64,000 nt of DNA. Origin: Paracidovorax citrulli (lineage in GTDB: Bacteria > Pseudomonadota > Gammaproteobacteria > Burkholderiales > Burkholderiaceae_C). This document shows positions 1-7,788 of the stretch, piece after piece. The stretch is taken from positions 1 to 64,000 of the forward strand of contig NZ_FNEY01000022.1 of assembly GCF_900100305.1 (NCBI RefSeq), read 5' to 3'. The translations under genes and the position numbers were made by a program. The notes below the pieces were generated by a model. The model searched no databases, was not told where the DNA came from, and was given only the letters and a program-made list of their open reading frames with translations. Each line of letters begins with the position of its first letter. Within the stretch, counting starts at the first letter, position 1.

Positions 1-548
1 GAGCGCGACGGCATCTCCAATGCCGCGGCGACCGCATCGAATACGCAGCCTCGGGCTGCTTGATCGACGCGACAACTACCTTGACATGCTCCGGCCTGAA
101 GCGGGCAGGGGGCGCGAGAGGGGGAATTGCATGGTGTGTCTCCGTTATGTTTTGGTGTGAATGCGTCGCGCCTGCCTGCGTCATCCCGGCAACCAGCATC
201 CGCAGCCGATGTGTCTCATCCCCAGGCCTGCAGTGTCAACCCATGCAATGCACGAGAGCAGTTCCAACCTTCGATCAGTATCTGGAAACTCATGATTTGA
301 AGAATTTTTGGAAATCACGCCGCCTTCCTTCTTCGTTTTAAGACGAAGAAATTCGCATGCAGCAGCGCGGGGGAGCCGCCGATGCGAATGATATAGGCCG
401 GCAATGTCAATCAATACCAGTGCAATTGAAACGCGCATCGCCGTTTCGATCCGTCAAGCGCAAGACTGTCATCGAACCATCAACACGTGAATGGGCCTCG
501 TCACCCCCAGTTCCCGATCCTTATATGTCACAGAGAACGAGACCCTAT
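1..548. other. Region without a supported gene
   Basis: No convincing gene is seen here. A short open frame from base 1 to the TGA at 61-63 could be the last 20 codons of a gene entering from the left, but nothing in it is recognisable. The other small open frames on both strands have odd composition, no ribosome binding site and no motif. The stretch is less GC-rich than the core, in line with the accessory character of the left end. It presumably holds the promoter of the protease gene at 549, but no clear -35/-10 pair was found. Confidence 0.4.
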
Positions 549-1436
549 ATGAAATCCCGACCACTACAAAAGATCGTGGCTGCCCTGGCCACGATCACCA
601 CCCTCGCATGCTCGGTCGCCACCGCGCAGCCGGTGCCGCCTCGCAATCCCGACCGCGACGTTCTGCCGGTCATCTCTGGCTCGAAGGTCTCTGTTCCCTC
701 TGGGTCATGCACCGTGGGGGCGGTATTGGTGCCCGCGAGCATCCTCCACAGACTGACGGCGTATCAACGTGCCACCCGTTGGATAGTGCTGGCCAAGCAC
801 TGCGCGCCAATGTACGCGACGATCCACGTGGGTGACAATGCTCTCGGTACGGTCGTGTGGCAGTCGGCCGCGTCGGATATCGAGCTTGTGCGGGTGTCGC
901 CCGAGCGGGATTCATACGCGGCGCTGTACTGCGCCTCTCACAGCAGCGCGGCGTTCTGCAACCCTTTCCAGAGCTACAGGCCTCGTGCGAACAACCAGGT
1001 CTTCATGCCTCGCGGCGGGCGGGAAGCGCGTCTTGCTGTTAACGGGTGGTCAAACGCGCCGGATGAGCAGTTCTGCACAAGCGGCTGGCGCACCGGCGTC
1101 CGCTGCTTGTGGCGGGGAATATCGATCGTGCCCGGAATGCTCAGATCCAATTATGAGCACACCGAAGCCGCAGAATCGTCTGAATTCAATAGCATCGACC
1201 ACGGCGACTCGGGCGGCCCGGTCGTTACCTACGACCGGCACTTGATCGGGATCATTTCCGAAGCCGAACCCGGTGGTCGTTCCATCTTCTTCTATACGCC
1301 GATGCGACAGGTGCTGCACGAGTTGTTCAGCTACACCCTTGGACCGGCCGACCTGCCTACCGCTGAAGGCGAGTTCAATCCGCTTTCTGCCGACGGTGAA
1401 AACGTCGAGTGGGAACTGGCGCCCACTGAAGGCTGA
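549..1436 (+). CDS. Secreted trypsin-like (S1 family) serine protease
   Basis: This 295-residue protein is predicted to be exported and to hydrolyse peptide bonds as a chymotrypsin-fold serine protease. The frame is open back to 357, but the ATG at 549 begins a clean signal peptide (basic MKSRPLQK, hydrophobic core, likely cleavage after the ATA near residue 26), so that start is preferred; no strong Shine-Dalgarno supports either choice. The catalytic triad is readable: His84 in LAKHC, Asp110 in SDIELV, and Ser221 in GDSGGP. Several cysteines (for example around residues 85, 139 and 146) could form disulfides, which fits export. It stands alone on the plus strand at the left of the accessory segment, followed by a transposase remnant. 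The family and active site are clear; the target is unknown, and whether it is a virulence factor or a housekeeping protease cannot be told. Confidence 0.85.
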   Translation: MKSRPLQKIVAALATITTLACSVATAQPVPPRNPDRDVLPVISGSKVSVPSGSCTVGAVLVPASILHRLTAYQRATRWIVLAKHCAPMYATIHVGDNALGTVVWQSAASDIELVRVSPERDSYAALYCASHSSAAFCNPFQSYRPRANNQVFMPRGGREARLAVNGWSNAPDEQFCTSGWRTGVRCLWRGISIVPGMLRSNYEHTEAAESSEFNSIDHGDSGGPVVTYDRHLIGIISEAEPGGRSIFFYTPMRQVLHELFSYTLGPADLPTAEGEFNPLSADGENVEWELAPTEG

Positions 1437-1540
1437 GGAAGGTCCGCAAGGCCCCGCCCATTCGGCAGGCAGATTGACCCGCCAGCGCCCTTGGACACAT
1501 TCCTGGCGCACGCAGGCCTGCCTGCCGGAAGGCAACCCCA

Positions 1541-1700
1541 CCTCAACGAGAACTGGTTCGAGACCTTGGCCCAGGCCAGGGAGGTCATTGCCCTGTGGCG
1601 CCAGGATTACAACGAAGTGCGGCCCCACGAAAGCATTTAGCCGGATACCGCCTGCCGCATTTGCAGCCAGGCACCGCGAACCATCCACCATCGATGCAGG
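1541..1700 (+). pseudogene. Remnant of an IS3-family transposase (OrfB C-terminus)
   Basis: The frame from about 1544 reads LNENWFETLAQA and then DYNEVRPHESI before a TAG at 1638-1640, which is the hallmark end of the IS3-family DDE integrase. The motif continues after the stop only in another frame, as SRIPPAAFAARHR. So the remnant carries a frameshift plus a stop, and everything upstream of LNENWF is missing or unrecognisable. It is a dead fragment, evidence of past insertion-sequence activity at this locus. No inverted terminal repeats were identified. Confidence 0.75.
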
Positions 1701-1814
1701 ATCAGTTAACCTGCAAAACCCTGGACCTCTCTCCCAATGATTGGTATGGCTACAGGGGGCAGGTCACAGTCGCTTTATTGCGAATAGGACGGGGCTGGGA
1801 ATACGGGGGCAACA

Positions 1815-2324
1815 TCATTGAGAGGTTCCCTTTTGTGCCTGCTCCATGACCCAGGCTCTATCTTTTCCATGCACGCACCATTCAGGATTCTTCACCCAGT
1901 CGTTGAACCACATGGTAGGGTGTCCCCTGAGCTCATTGCATTTTGAGTAGCCAAGCGTGGGCAGGTAATGGTATTGGGCCAAGGTCAATGCGGGCATTCC
2001 AATTACCATAAACGCACCAGCTACAAAGATATTGATGTTAAGTAATCTGACAAAGAAGTCGGCTCCATTCCATTTTATAGGGATTGCTTTTGATGCGGCA
2101 AGCACAAGCATGATCAAAGCCAATGGAAGTGCAAAAAAAACGGAAGATCCAGCTACAGAGATTCTGACAACAGGAGAGTCATTCAGTAGATCGTTTATCG
2201 ATCTGAAAACTTCCGGCAAAACAAAAAAGCAACAGAGAAAAATCACAAAAACTATCGAAGGTAGTCCAATGACCATTGCCTTCCGGATTTTCAGCAATTC
2301 CTGTCGATCAATATGTTCGGGCAA
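1815..2324 (-). CDS. Small multi-pass membrane protein, probable immunity protein
   Basis: This 169-residue protein has three clear hydrophobic segments (about residues 17-37, 52-80 and 88-112). A polar C-terminal tail follows, with two cysteines and several tryptophans (SKCNELR, then WVKNPEWC). It resembles small inner-membrane proteins of the DUF1240 kind, but that is only an impression. Its ATG is immediately next to the stop codon of the upstream gene (2325), so the two are almost certainly transcribed together and probably translationally coupled. A glycine-rich membrane-active protein followed directly by a small multi-span membrane protein is the usual layout of a pore-forming effector and its immunity protein. 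That role is inferred from context, not from a recognised domain. The AT-rich composition differs from the core. Confidence 0.6.
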   Translation of the reverse strand: MPEHIDRQELLKIRKAMVIGLPSIVFVIFLCCFFVLPEVFRSINDLLNDSPVVRISVAGSSVFFALPLALIMLVLAASKAIPIKWNGADFFVRLLNINIFVAGAFMVIGMPALTLAQYHYLPTLGYSKCNELRGHPTMWFNDWVKNPEWCVHGKDRAWVMEQAQKGTSQ

Positions 2325-3182
2325 TTAGTATCTCCTACATATGGGGCAGAGCCAATCCGCCAACTCTTGACCTGTCTTCTGGGCGCTGCTTTGCACGCGA
2401 CTTTGCATCTTGTTCAGCCACGACTCGGAGTTCTCATTTATTCTGTATAAGCCCTGTTTCGTGTTTTCTGGCAAGGATTTTAATGCTGATATGACTCTTG
2501 ATTTTATTTGGTATTGTTCATCAGCATAATTCAAGCCTGCGCCGACCAGGAATGCAAAAAATGCCATGGTGACAAGTGGTGCTACCGCCACTGCCGTGAA
2601 GCTGCCAACGGCAACACCCATACCATAAGCCACAAGCCCACCTAATCCTCCCTTGACAGCCTCGACCCCGATGCCTCCTACGAGATCATACATTGTCTTT
2701 TCATTATTGAAAATGAAATCCATGACCTCGATTCCGGTCGAGACGGTGACGCCCAGAATAAAGCCGCCGATTGCAATGCCCTTCAGGCTTTGAACTCCAA
2801 GGCCAAATTTCAACATCAAGGGATTGGTGGCAAGGTATCTTGTCCCAGTCAATGCACCACTGCGGTGAGCAGCATATCCTTTGATAATAATATACGAGCC
2901 GCTAGCCGTGTTTTTGACGTAGCTTGTTATCCCCGCAATTCCAATGGCATTCAGCGTCTTGGTGATTGCCAATACATCGTTGGCACTTTGTGCCGCGGGT
3001 CCCACCCAAGGCTGAGACGCATTGGGGCTGAAGGTGCCTGTCCAATACTTGCCAAAGGAGGTATTTGCCAGGATGGCTCTGATGGTATTTTCGAGCCTTG
3101 GATTGTTCCTGGTCTTGTCTTCCAGTATGCTGAAATATTGCGGGAAAGTGAGTACAAGAATATCAGCTTTATTGCTGTCCAT
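2325..3182 (-). CDS. Glycine-rich membrane-inserting effector-like protein, 5' end interrupted
   Basis: The 285 residues from the ATG at 3182 contain two long glycine-rich hydrophobic stretches (about 125-150 and 170-220), separated by a short acidic/polar segment, and then an amphipathic C-terminal part ending in a cysteine pair (CPICRR). Such glycine-zipper hydrophobic regions occur in pore-forming or membrane-disrupting toxins, including some type VI secretion effectors. No catalytic motif is seen. The start at 3182 has no good ribosome binding site. A much better start lies in frame at 3245 behind a strong AGGAGGG, but a TAA at 3206-3204 separates them. The gene is therefore either nonsense-mutated or expressed weakly by re-initiation. 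The next gene (2324-1815) begins at the adjoining base and is the presumed immunity gene. No VgrG, PAAR or Rhs partner is in the window. Confidence 0.6.
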   Translation of the reverse strand: MDSNKADILVLTFPQYFSILEDKTRNNPRLENTIRAILANTSFGKYWTGTFSPNASQPWVGPAAQSANDVLAITKTLNAIGIAGITSYVKNTASGSYIIIKGYAAHRSGALTGTRYLATNPLMLKFGLGVQSLKGIAIGGFILGVTVSTGIEVMDFIFNNEKTMYDLVGGIGVEAVKGGLGGLVAYGMGVAVGSFTAVAVAPLVTMAFFAFLVGAGLNYADEQYQIKSRVISALKSLPENTKQGLYRINENSESWLNKMQSRVQSSAQKTGQELADWLCPICRRY

Positions 3183-3260
3183 GGATTTTGCAAGTTCTTG
3201 ACCTTAGCCCATGGTGTAGAACGTTGCGGCGAGATCTGCAGACATCTACCCTCCTGTATT
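3183..3260 (-). other. Strong ribosome binding site and 13-codon frame ahead of the effector-like gene
   Basis: Read on the minus strand, AGGAGGG (3255-3249) lies 3 bases before an ATG (3245-3243). Thirteen codons follow (MSADLAATFYTMG), then TAA at 3206-3204, then seven sense codons in the same frame (GQELAKS) leading straight into the ATG at 3182. The residues after the TAA look like a continuous protein, so 3245 was probably the original start and the TAA a later nonsense change. Confidence 0.7.
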
Positions 3261-3659
3261 GAAGGTGGGAATTGTCCTGCAGAATTTTGGTGAAATGTAA
3301 TTGGTGGTTGATGTAAATTTGCATCTTTTTGCAACAGAAATATGCTATGGTGGCCTCTCAATTGCCTGGGTGGAGTAGTTCTGCAGTATCAGCTGCAATA
3401 CACGCGCTTCTAAAACGATGAGGCGGGCTTACCACGAATTGAATCAACGACTTGCGAGGCCCTTTTTGAGGATCGCAGGGGCTTGCAGGCTCCTAGAGCG
3501 TGTTCTGACCTTTGTTCATGAGCGCGAAGCCAAGGGTAGAGTTTGCTGATGTCCCAAAGTCTGCCCCACCAGACGTCAGGTATGGAGAAGGGTGCCACCA
3601 CCTGATACTGATGAACCAGCGCGAGTACGATCTGCTCGAAGTGTTCGACGTCCTGTGCT
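3261..3659. other. Non-coding stretch between effector-like gene and IS5 remnant
   Basis: No gene is supported. The part near 3261-3400 is AT-rich and should contain the minus-strand promoter of the effector/immunity pair, though no convincing -35/-10 pair can be pointed to. The part from about 3400 to 3659 may include the ruined 5' end of the IS5-type element, but no transposase residues could be read in it. Confidence 0.35.
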
Positions 3660-4010
3660 GGTAGGCTACAGACGCAAGCGCGGCAGCAAGATGCACAAGA
3701 CCGTGGACGCTGGGAGCATCGCTGGCTGTACATGACACGCCCGCAGACGAGCAGGAACGTGCGCAGGTGCAGCGCCTGTGCGAAGACGTACGGCAGGATG
3801 CGGGCCACACTGTACAACTGGCCTGGGCAGACTAGCGCTACGCGGATGAATCGGCATCCAAGGCGACGCCGGACAACGACATCGATCTGCAGATATTGAA
3901 GCGGTCCGCAGCAAAGAAGGGCTGCTGCGGCGCTGGATAGTGGAGAGACGCTTCGGCTGGCTGGCGGCATTCCGCAGGCTCCACGGGATTATGGGCGATT
4001 GCCAGAGGTA
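3660..4010 (+). pseudogene. Decayed IS5-family transposase
   Basis: Pieces of an IS5-type DDE transposase can be followed by changing frame: RRKRGSKMHKTVD (about 3668-3706), then HDTPADEQERAQVQRLCED and HTVQLAWAD before a TAG, then DIDLQILKRSAAKKG, and finally WIVERRFGWLAAFRRL (about 3937-3984), the conserved C-terminal end with its catalytic Glu. At least two frameshifts and two stops interrupt it, so it cannot be active. Its 3' end runs into the coding end of the minus-strand nuclease-like gene (3989), suggesting the element landed just beyond that operon. No intact terminal repeats were found. Confidence 0.75.
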
Positions 4011-4747
4011 CTTGGGGGCTTTGGCGTTTTTTTGGGGTGCGCTCTTTTTGCGCGAGTTTTTTTCGCGGCTGGCTTTGCTTTTGCTTTTAAAGCACGAGCT
4101 CCCTTGGCTCTACCAGACGCGTCTTTTGGATCATGGTGCATCCCGACCATCACGTGTCGTATATGGACAGGCAGGCCTGACCATTCCGCTTTATGTGCTG
4201 TAAAAAACGCGAATGGATTGCGCTGGCAATTTCGATGAGTGAAATCCGGCAATTTTTGATCTTGCATCTCAATCAACCAAGAAGCAAGCTTTTCCGCAAC
4301 ATCCTTTCCATTTTTTACCAAGTAGAATATAAGGCCGGCCGCATTATGAGCAGGATTGCCTGACGCAGGCCTGTATCTGGTGCTTAATTGCAGAAAACCT
4401 TCGATAAATTTCTGATCCTTCTTCGCTTCAGCGACCCAGGTTAGTGTGCCCAATTTTACTGTGATATCTACATGCCCACCCGCTGAAGTATCATGCGTCG
4501 CGTCATATCCAAGTCGTCGAAGTTGGGTGTTTAATTCTTCAGTAAGTCGGTCTTCGCTATCGTTTTGCCGAAGTTCCGGACTTTTCTGGAATTCCTGAAT
4601 GCATACATCCAAGTCTTCATAGAGAATAGTCACAAAGCCATCGTAATCCCCGTTTCGGGCAATACCATGACGCTTTAGCATCCTCGGAACCTCATGATCC
4701 TCGGGAAAAAATGCAGAGAACTGGGCAAGCGTTAAGGTATCAATCAT
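3989..4747 (-). CDS. PD-(D/E)XK nuclease-like protein, third gene of an unrecognised operon
   Basis: This 252-residue protein carries what looks like a PD-(D/E)XK nuclease core. There is an acidic helix (E66/E70 in EDRLTEEL), Asp94 in GGHVDITV, and the E-x-K pair Glu107/Lys109 in WVAEAKKD. A helix with Gln120 and Tyr125 (LQLSTRY) follows, as in many restriction-type and DNA-repair nucleases. The last 45 residues are lysine/alanine/proline-rich, likely a disordered nucleic-acid-binding tail. Its start overlaps the stop of the preceding gene by 4 bp (ATGA), so it is translationally coupled to it. The fold assignment rests on spacing and key residues only. The partners are unknown proteins, and the position next to transposon remnants and a tRNA suggests an acquired system. 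The function is inferred to be DNA cleavage, possibly antiphage. Confidence 0.6.
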   Translation of the reverse strand: MIDTLTLAQFSAFFPEDHEVPRMLKRHGIARNGDYDGFVTILYEDLDVCIQEFQKSPELRQNDSEDRLTEELNTQLRRLGYDATHDTSAGGHVDITVKLGTLTWVAEAKKDQKFIEGFLQLSTRYRPASGNPAHNAAGLIFYLVKNGKDVAEKLASWLIEMQDQKLPDFTHRNCQRNPFAFFTAHKAEWSGLPVHIRHVMVGMHHDPKDASGRAKGARALKAKAKPAAKKTRAKRAHPKKTPKPPSTSGNRP

Positions 4748-5118
4748 GTGACCGACTTCTGCTTAGAGTAATACGAGCCACGCTCAAAGCCTGTTAAGAG
4801 GTCGTCACTGCTTAGTTCATCTCCAGAATACTCATCAATAAATTCACCATCCTCATTAGGCTCAATCTCAACGATCTCTTCGCCATATGTCTTGAAAAAG
4901 ATAAACTTGATTAGTTTTAACCGTGGGCTGCTCATGTAAAGCAGCGCCTGGGCAAGTTTGCCGTCATTTTCTGCGCCAACTGCGCTTCTGATCTGAGCAA
5001 ATGTGTAGTGATCCTGGGGTCTAGCATGCTCCAAAAAAACGTGAACGGCTGCGCAAAGCGATGCTACATCGGCATCGTTTGGCCAGTCCTGCTCAAATAT
5101 TTGGAGCGTGTTCATCAA
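4744..5118 (-). CDS. Small unrecognised protein, second gene of the operon
   Basis: This 124-residue acidic protein is not recognised. The first 90 residues look helical. A central part (YTFAQIRSAVG through KLAQALLYMSSPRLKLIKF) has the helix-turn-helix then strand pattern of a small winged-helix domain, which is only an impression. The last 35 residues are strongly acidic and serine-rich. It overlaps both neighbours by 4 bp (5118/5115 and 4747/4744), so the three genes form one tightly coupled transcription unit and probably act in fixed stoichiometry. Small middle components of this kind often bridge a sensor and an effector in defence operons; that role is a guess. Confidence 0.55.
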   Translation of the reverse strand: MMNTLQIFEQDWPNDADVASLCAAVHVFLEHARPQDHYTFAQIRSAVGAENDGKLAQALLYMSSPRLKLIKFIFFKTYGEEIVEIEPNEDGEFIDEYSGDELSSDDLLTGFERGSYYSKQKSVT

Positions 5119-6323
5119 GCCCCTGCCTTCGCCGACTCAATAGCTTTCTGTGCTTGACTAAGCGCTTCAGCGGCAAGCTTTGCCGCAATTTCAGAGTAGT
5201 GCCAAATCTTGTGGGTCAGAAACTCGTACTCAGCGAATGTTACACACCCGCTAAGATTTGCCACGTGCAGAGCGCGTGATTTATACAGACAATGAATACT
5301 CCCCGGTATTTCCAGTTCGATCACTTCGTCTTTGCGGCCAAGAGCTGGCCATTCGACACCAATCGTGTAAGGACGAAGATCTTCGACTGCCGCCGCTCCA
5401 CTCTTATGAAATTTATCCTCCCGTAGGTCGTGACCCTTTTTTCTAATTGGCCGGCCAGTGTTGTTTGATGCAGAATCTTCCGCATAGGCCGCAAAACCAA
5501 GCGTACTCACTTTGCCGGCTGTATTATCTCTGTACAGCGGAAGCAACATAGGAAAGAAGTCGAATGCAGATAAACCGACAATCGAAGTTTGGCAGCCCTG
5601 GTAGCTTAGAGCGTTGAACGACCCAAGTACATGCTGATTTGCGATCTGCTGTATTTCATTGGGAACATGTGCACTTGGCACATCTACTCTCAATTCAATT
5701 CGCTGTTCTGAACGATCAACAACGACGGTATCAAAGCAGGGAGCAAATTTTTGCTTTATTCCTATAATTTTGGAATACTGCCGGATATTTTCATATGCAT
5801 CTTTTGAAAAAGATGTAGGCGCCAGCTCGACACGCTCGTTGTAAGTGCGCACACTGAAAAATTGAAAGTAAGTGCGCCCCCCTTCTTGCCACACTTTAAC
5901 CAATTTTGGCTTTGACCGATCAAAATTTCTAAGCGAAGTATCATCAATCGGCGTCAAAGGGAACGGGTACTGTGTTACCCATGATTCATCTAATGGAGGA
6001 GAGTCAAGTGCCTTGTCGAGCCAATTTGAAAAGCTCGTGACCATATCAGCATTCAGGCCTTTAAGATCGTACCAAGTGACTCGCTTATTTCCAATGAGCG
6101 AATGAACCCGGAGCAGTTCCAAAGCTTGCTGCGTAACATCCTTGGCAAGCAGTGTGTCTTGGTTGACCTTCGAGACCTTAGCAAGCGTCTCGGTCCAATT
6201 CCTTCCGACCGCTACGCCGTTGCTTCGCAAGCACCTCGCTCCCACCAAGTGGTTCAGTCGCCGCGCCATCACCTCAACAACCCTCGACAAGGTGATCCCG
6301 TCATCACCGTGAGCGTCACTCAT
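5115..6323 (-). CDS. Large unrecognised protein, first gene of the operon
   Basis: This 402-residue protein has no motif I recognise. It is predicted soluble, with no signal peptide or membrane segment, an N-terminal helical part (about 1-110), a mixed middle and an alanine-rich C-terminal helix. The ATG at 6323 is preferred over upstream alternatives because a GAGAGGGG ribosome binding site lies five bases before it (GATGCA spacer), and a TTGACA promoter element sits about 50 bases further up. It is the first of three overlapping genes (6323-5115, 5118-4744, 4747-3989) that end with a nuclease-like protein. By its place and size it could be the sensor or scaffold of the system, but nothing in the sequence proves this. 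Composition is AT-richer than the core, consistent with transfer. Confidence 0.6.
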   Translation of the reverse strand: MSDAHGDDGITLSRVVEVMARRLNHLVGARCLRSNGVAVGRNWTETLAKVSKVNQDTLLAKDVTQQALELLRVHSLIGNKRVTWYDLKGLNADMVTSFSNWLDKALDSPPLDESWVTQYPFPLTPIDDTSLRNFDRSKPKLVKVWQEGGRTYFQFFSVRTYNERVELAPTSFSKDAYENIRQYSKIIGIKQKFAPCFDTVVVDRSEQRIELRVDVPSAHVPNEIQQIANQHVLGSFNALSYQGCQTSIVGLSAFDFFPMLLPLYRDNTAGKVSTLGFAAYAEDSASNNTGRPIRKKGHDLREDKFHKSGAAAVEDLRPYTIGVEWPALGRKDEVIELEIPGSIHCLYKSRALHVANLSGCVTFAEYEFLTHKIWHYSEIAAKLAAEALSQAQKAIESAKAGA

Positions 6324-6351
6324 TGCATCCCCTCTCTGTATGTACGGTGTG

Positions 6352-6380
6352 GAGCCTACTCGCAAGTAACGAGTTGTCAA
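6352..6380 (-). promoter_or_regulatory. Candidate promoter with operator-like inverted repeat for the three-gene operon
   Basis: On the minus strand a perfect TTGACA (6380-6375) is followed directly by ACTCG-N7-CGAGT (6374-6358), an inverted repeat filling the spacer where a repressor could block RNA polymerase. A weak -10 (TAGGCT or a neighbour) would lie around 6358-6352. It is about 30-55 bases ahead of the ATG at 6323. The -10 is poor, so the promoter call is tentative; the inverted repeat itself is exact. Confidence 0.4.
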
Positions 6381-6490
6381 CAAATTTGCGCCGCGCAGAC
6401 TGCTCGAGATGATGAGAATCGATGAACCTTTGCCAAAGCTCTACAGTTTCATACAGTAAGACTTATTTGGAACGGGAGTAGGAGGTGGAG

Positions 6491-6528
6491 TAAAAAAGCG
6501 CCATGGGCTTGGAAGCCGCATGGCGCTT
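6491..6528 (-). terminator. Rho-independent terminator after tRNA-Ser
   Basis: On the minus strand a 10-bp perfect stem (AAGCGCCATG with its complement, 6528-6519 and 6505-6496) closes a 13-base loop and is followed by a T-run (6497-6492), just downstream of the tRNA 3' end. Confidence 0.85.
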
Positions 6529-6535
6529 AGTATTG

Positions 6536-6626
<91 letters not shown>

Positions 6627-6734
6627 TGAAGCCCGCAAGTATAGCAGTGATTCCGGCGGCTCCCCGCGAACTGGCGCAGGAATTTTTTCGAGCGGCCGGT
6701 GGTGGCATCTGGCGCCGCGGTCCGTGCTCCGCGT

Positions 6735-7649
6735 TCAGGGCCGCTGCGTGCCCTGGACCATCTTCATGGCGGAGGCGATGAGGGTGGAAACCTCGGTCAT
6801 GTTGCTGGGCACGACCAGGGTGGTGGTGGCGTCCGCGGCCACGCGGCTGTAGGCGTCCACGGCGCGCTCGGCCACCTTGAGCTGCACGGCCTGTTCGCCG
6901 CCCGGCTGGCGGATGGCGGCGGCCACGCGCTCGATGGCCTGGGCGGTGGCCTCGGCCACGGCGGTGATGGAGGCGGCCTCGCCCTGGGCGTTGTTGATCT
7001 GCGCCTGCTTTTCCCCCTCGGAGCGGGCGATGAAGGCCTCGCGCTCGCCGGTGGCGATGTTGATCTGCTCCTGGCGGCGGCCCTCCGATGCGGCGATGAG
7101 GGCGCGCTTCTCGCGTTCGGCGGTGATCTGCTGCTGCATGGCGCGCAGGATTTCGGCGGGCGGGGTCAGGTCCTTGATCTCGTAGCGCAGCACCTTCACG
7201 CCCCAGTTGAGGGCGGCCTCGTCGATGGCGGCCACGACCTGGGCGTTGATCATGTCGCGTTCCTCGAACGTCTTGTCGAGTTCCAGCCGGCCGATCACGC
7301 TGCGCAGGGAGGTCTGCGCGAGCTGCGTGACGGCCATGATGTAGTTGCTCGATCCGTAGCTGGCGCGCATGGGGTCGGTGACCTGGAAGTAGAGGATGCC
7401 GTCCACCTGCAGCTGGGTGTTGTCGCGCGTGATGCAGACCTGGCTGGGGACATCCAGCGGGATTTCCTTGAGGCTGTGCTTGTAGGCGACCCGGTCGATG
7501 AAGGGCACCAGGAAGTTGAGGCCGGGCGTGAGCGTGCCGGCGTACTTGCCCAGCCGCTCCTTGACCCAGGCGTTCTGCTGGGGCACGACCTTGATGGAGC
7601 GGGCGACGAAGATGCCGGCGATGACGAAGAGGATGAGGGCGATTTCCAT
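6735..7649 (-). CDS. SPFH/Band 7 (paraslipin-type) membrane protein
   Basis: This 304-residue protein has an N-terminal membrane anchor (about residues 2-17) followed by an SPFH/Band 7 domain (about 20-190). Family features include VVPQQNAWVKERLGKY, PGLNFLVPFID and the conserved stretch ending EIKDLTPP. A long charged coiled coil (about 190-260, rich in GE/EA/QA repeats) follows and should drive oligomerisation. Proteins of this kind (QmcA, slipins, stomatins) form large membrane-microdomain cages and help protease and membrane quality control. It lies 139 bp downstream of an NfeD-family gene on the same strand, the classic partner that anchors slipins, which supports the subfamily. The cellular role is from family knowledge only. 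Confidence 0.9.
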   Translation of the reverse strand: MEIALILFVIAGIFVARSIKVVPQQNAWVKERLGKYAGTLTPGLNFLVPFIDRVAYKHSLKEIPLDVPSQVCITRDNTQLQVDGILYFQVTDPMRASYGSSNYIMAVTQLAQTSLRSVIGRLELDKTFEERDMINAQVVAAIDEAALNWGVKVLRYEIKDLTPPAEILRAMQQQITAEREKRALIAASEGRRQEQINIATGEREAFIARSEGEKQAQINNAQGEAASITAVAEATAQAIERVAAAIRQPGGEQAVQLKVAERAVDAYSRVAADATTTLVVPSNMTEVSTLIASAMKMVQGTQRP

Positions 7650-7788
7650 GGAGTCCTTTGCAGCCCCGGAGCAAGGCCGGGAAGGAGGTTGAAGGAACCC
7701 TGCGCCGGGGCGCAGGCGAAAGGGAAAAAAGCACAGGGGGCGGCAGCGCGGCCGCGTGAACGGGCCGGTGCCCGCGGCGCGCGTCGCT

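Noticed and set aside
3204-3206. Possible recoding (readthrough) of the TAA in the effector-like gene
   Set aside because: TAA is the least readthrough-prone stop, is not used for selenocysteine or pyrrolysine, and no structure was seen after it; nonsense mutation or re-initiation is simpler.
3660-4010. Programmed frameshifting in the IS5-type transposase
   Set aside because: There are multiple shifts and stops with no slippery sequence, so it is decay and not the single -1 event used by some IS families.
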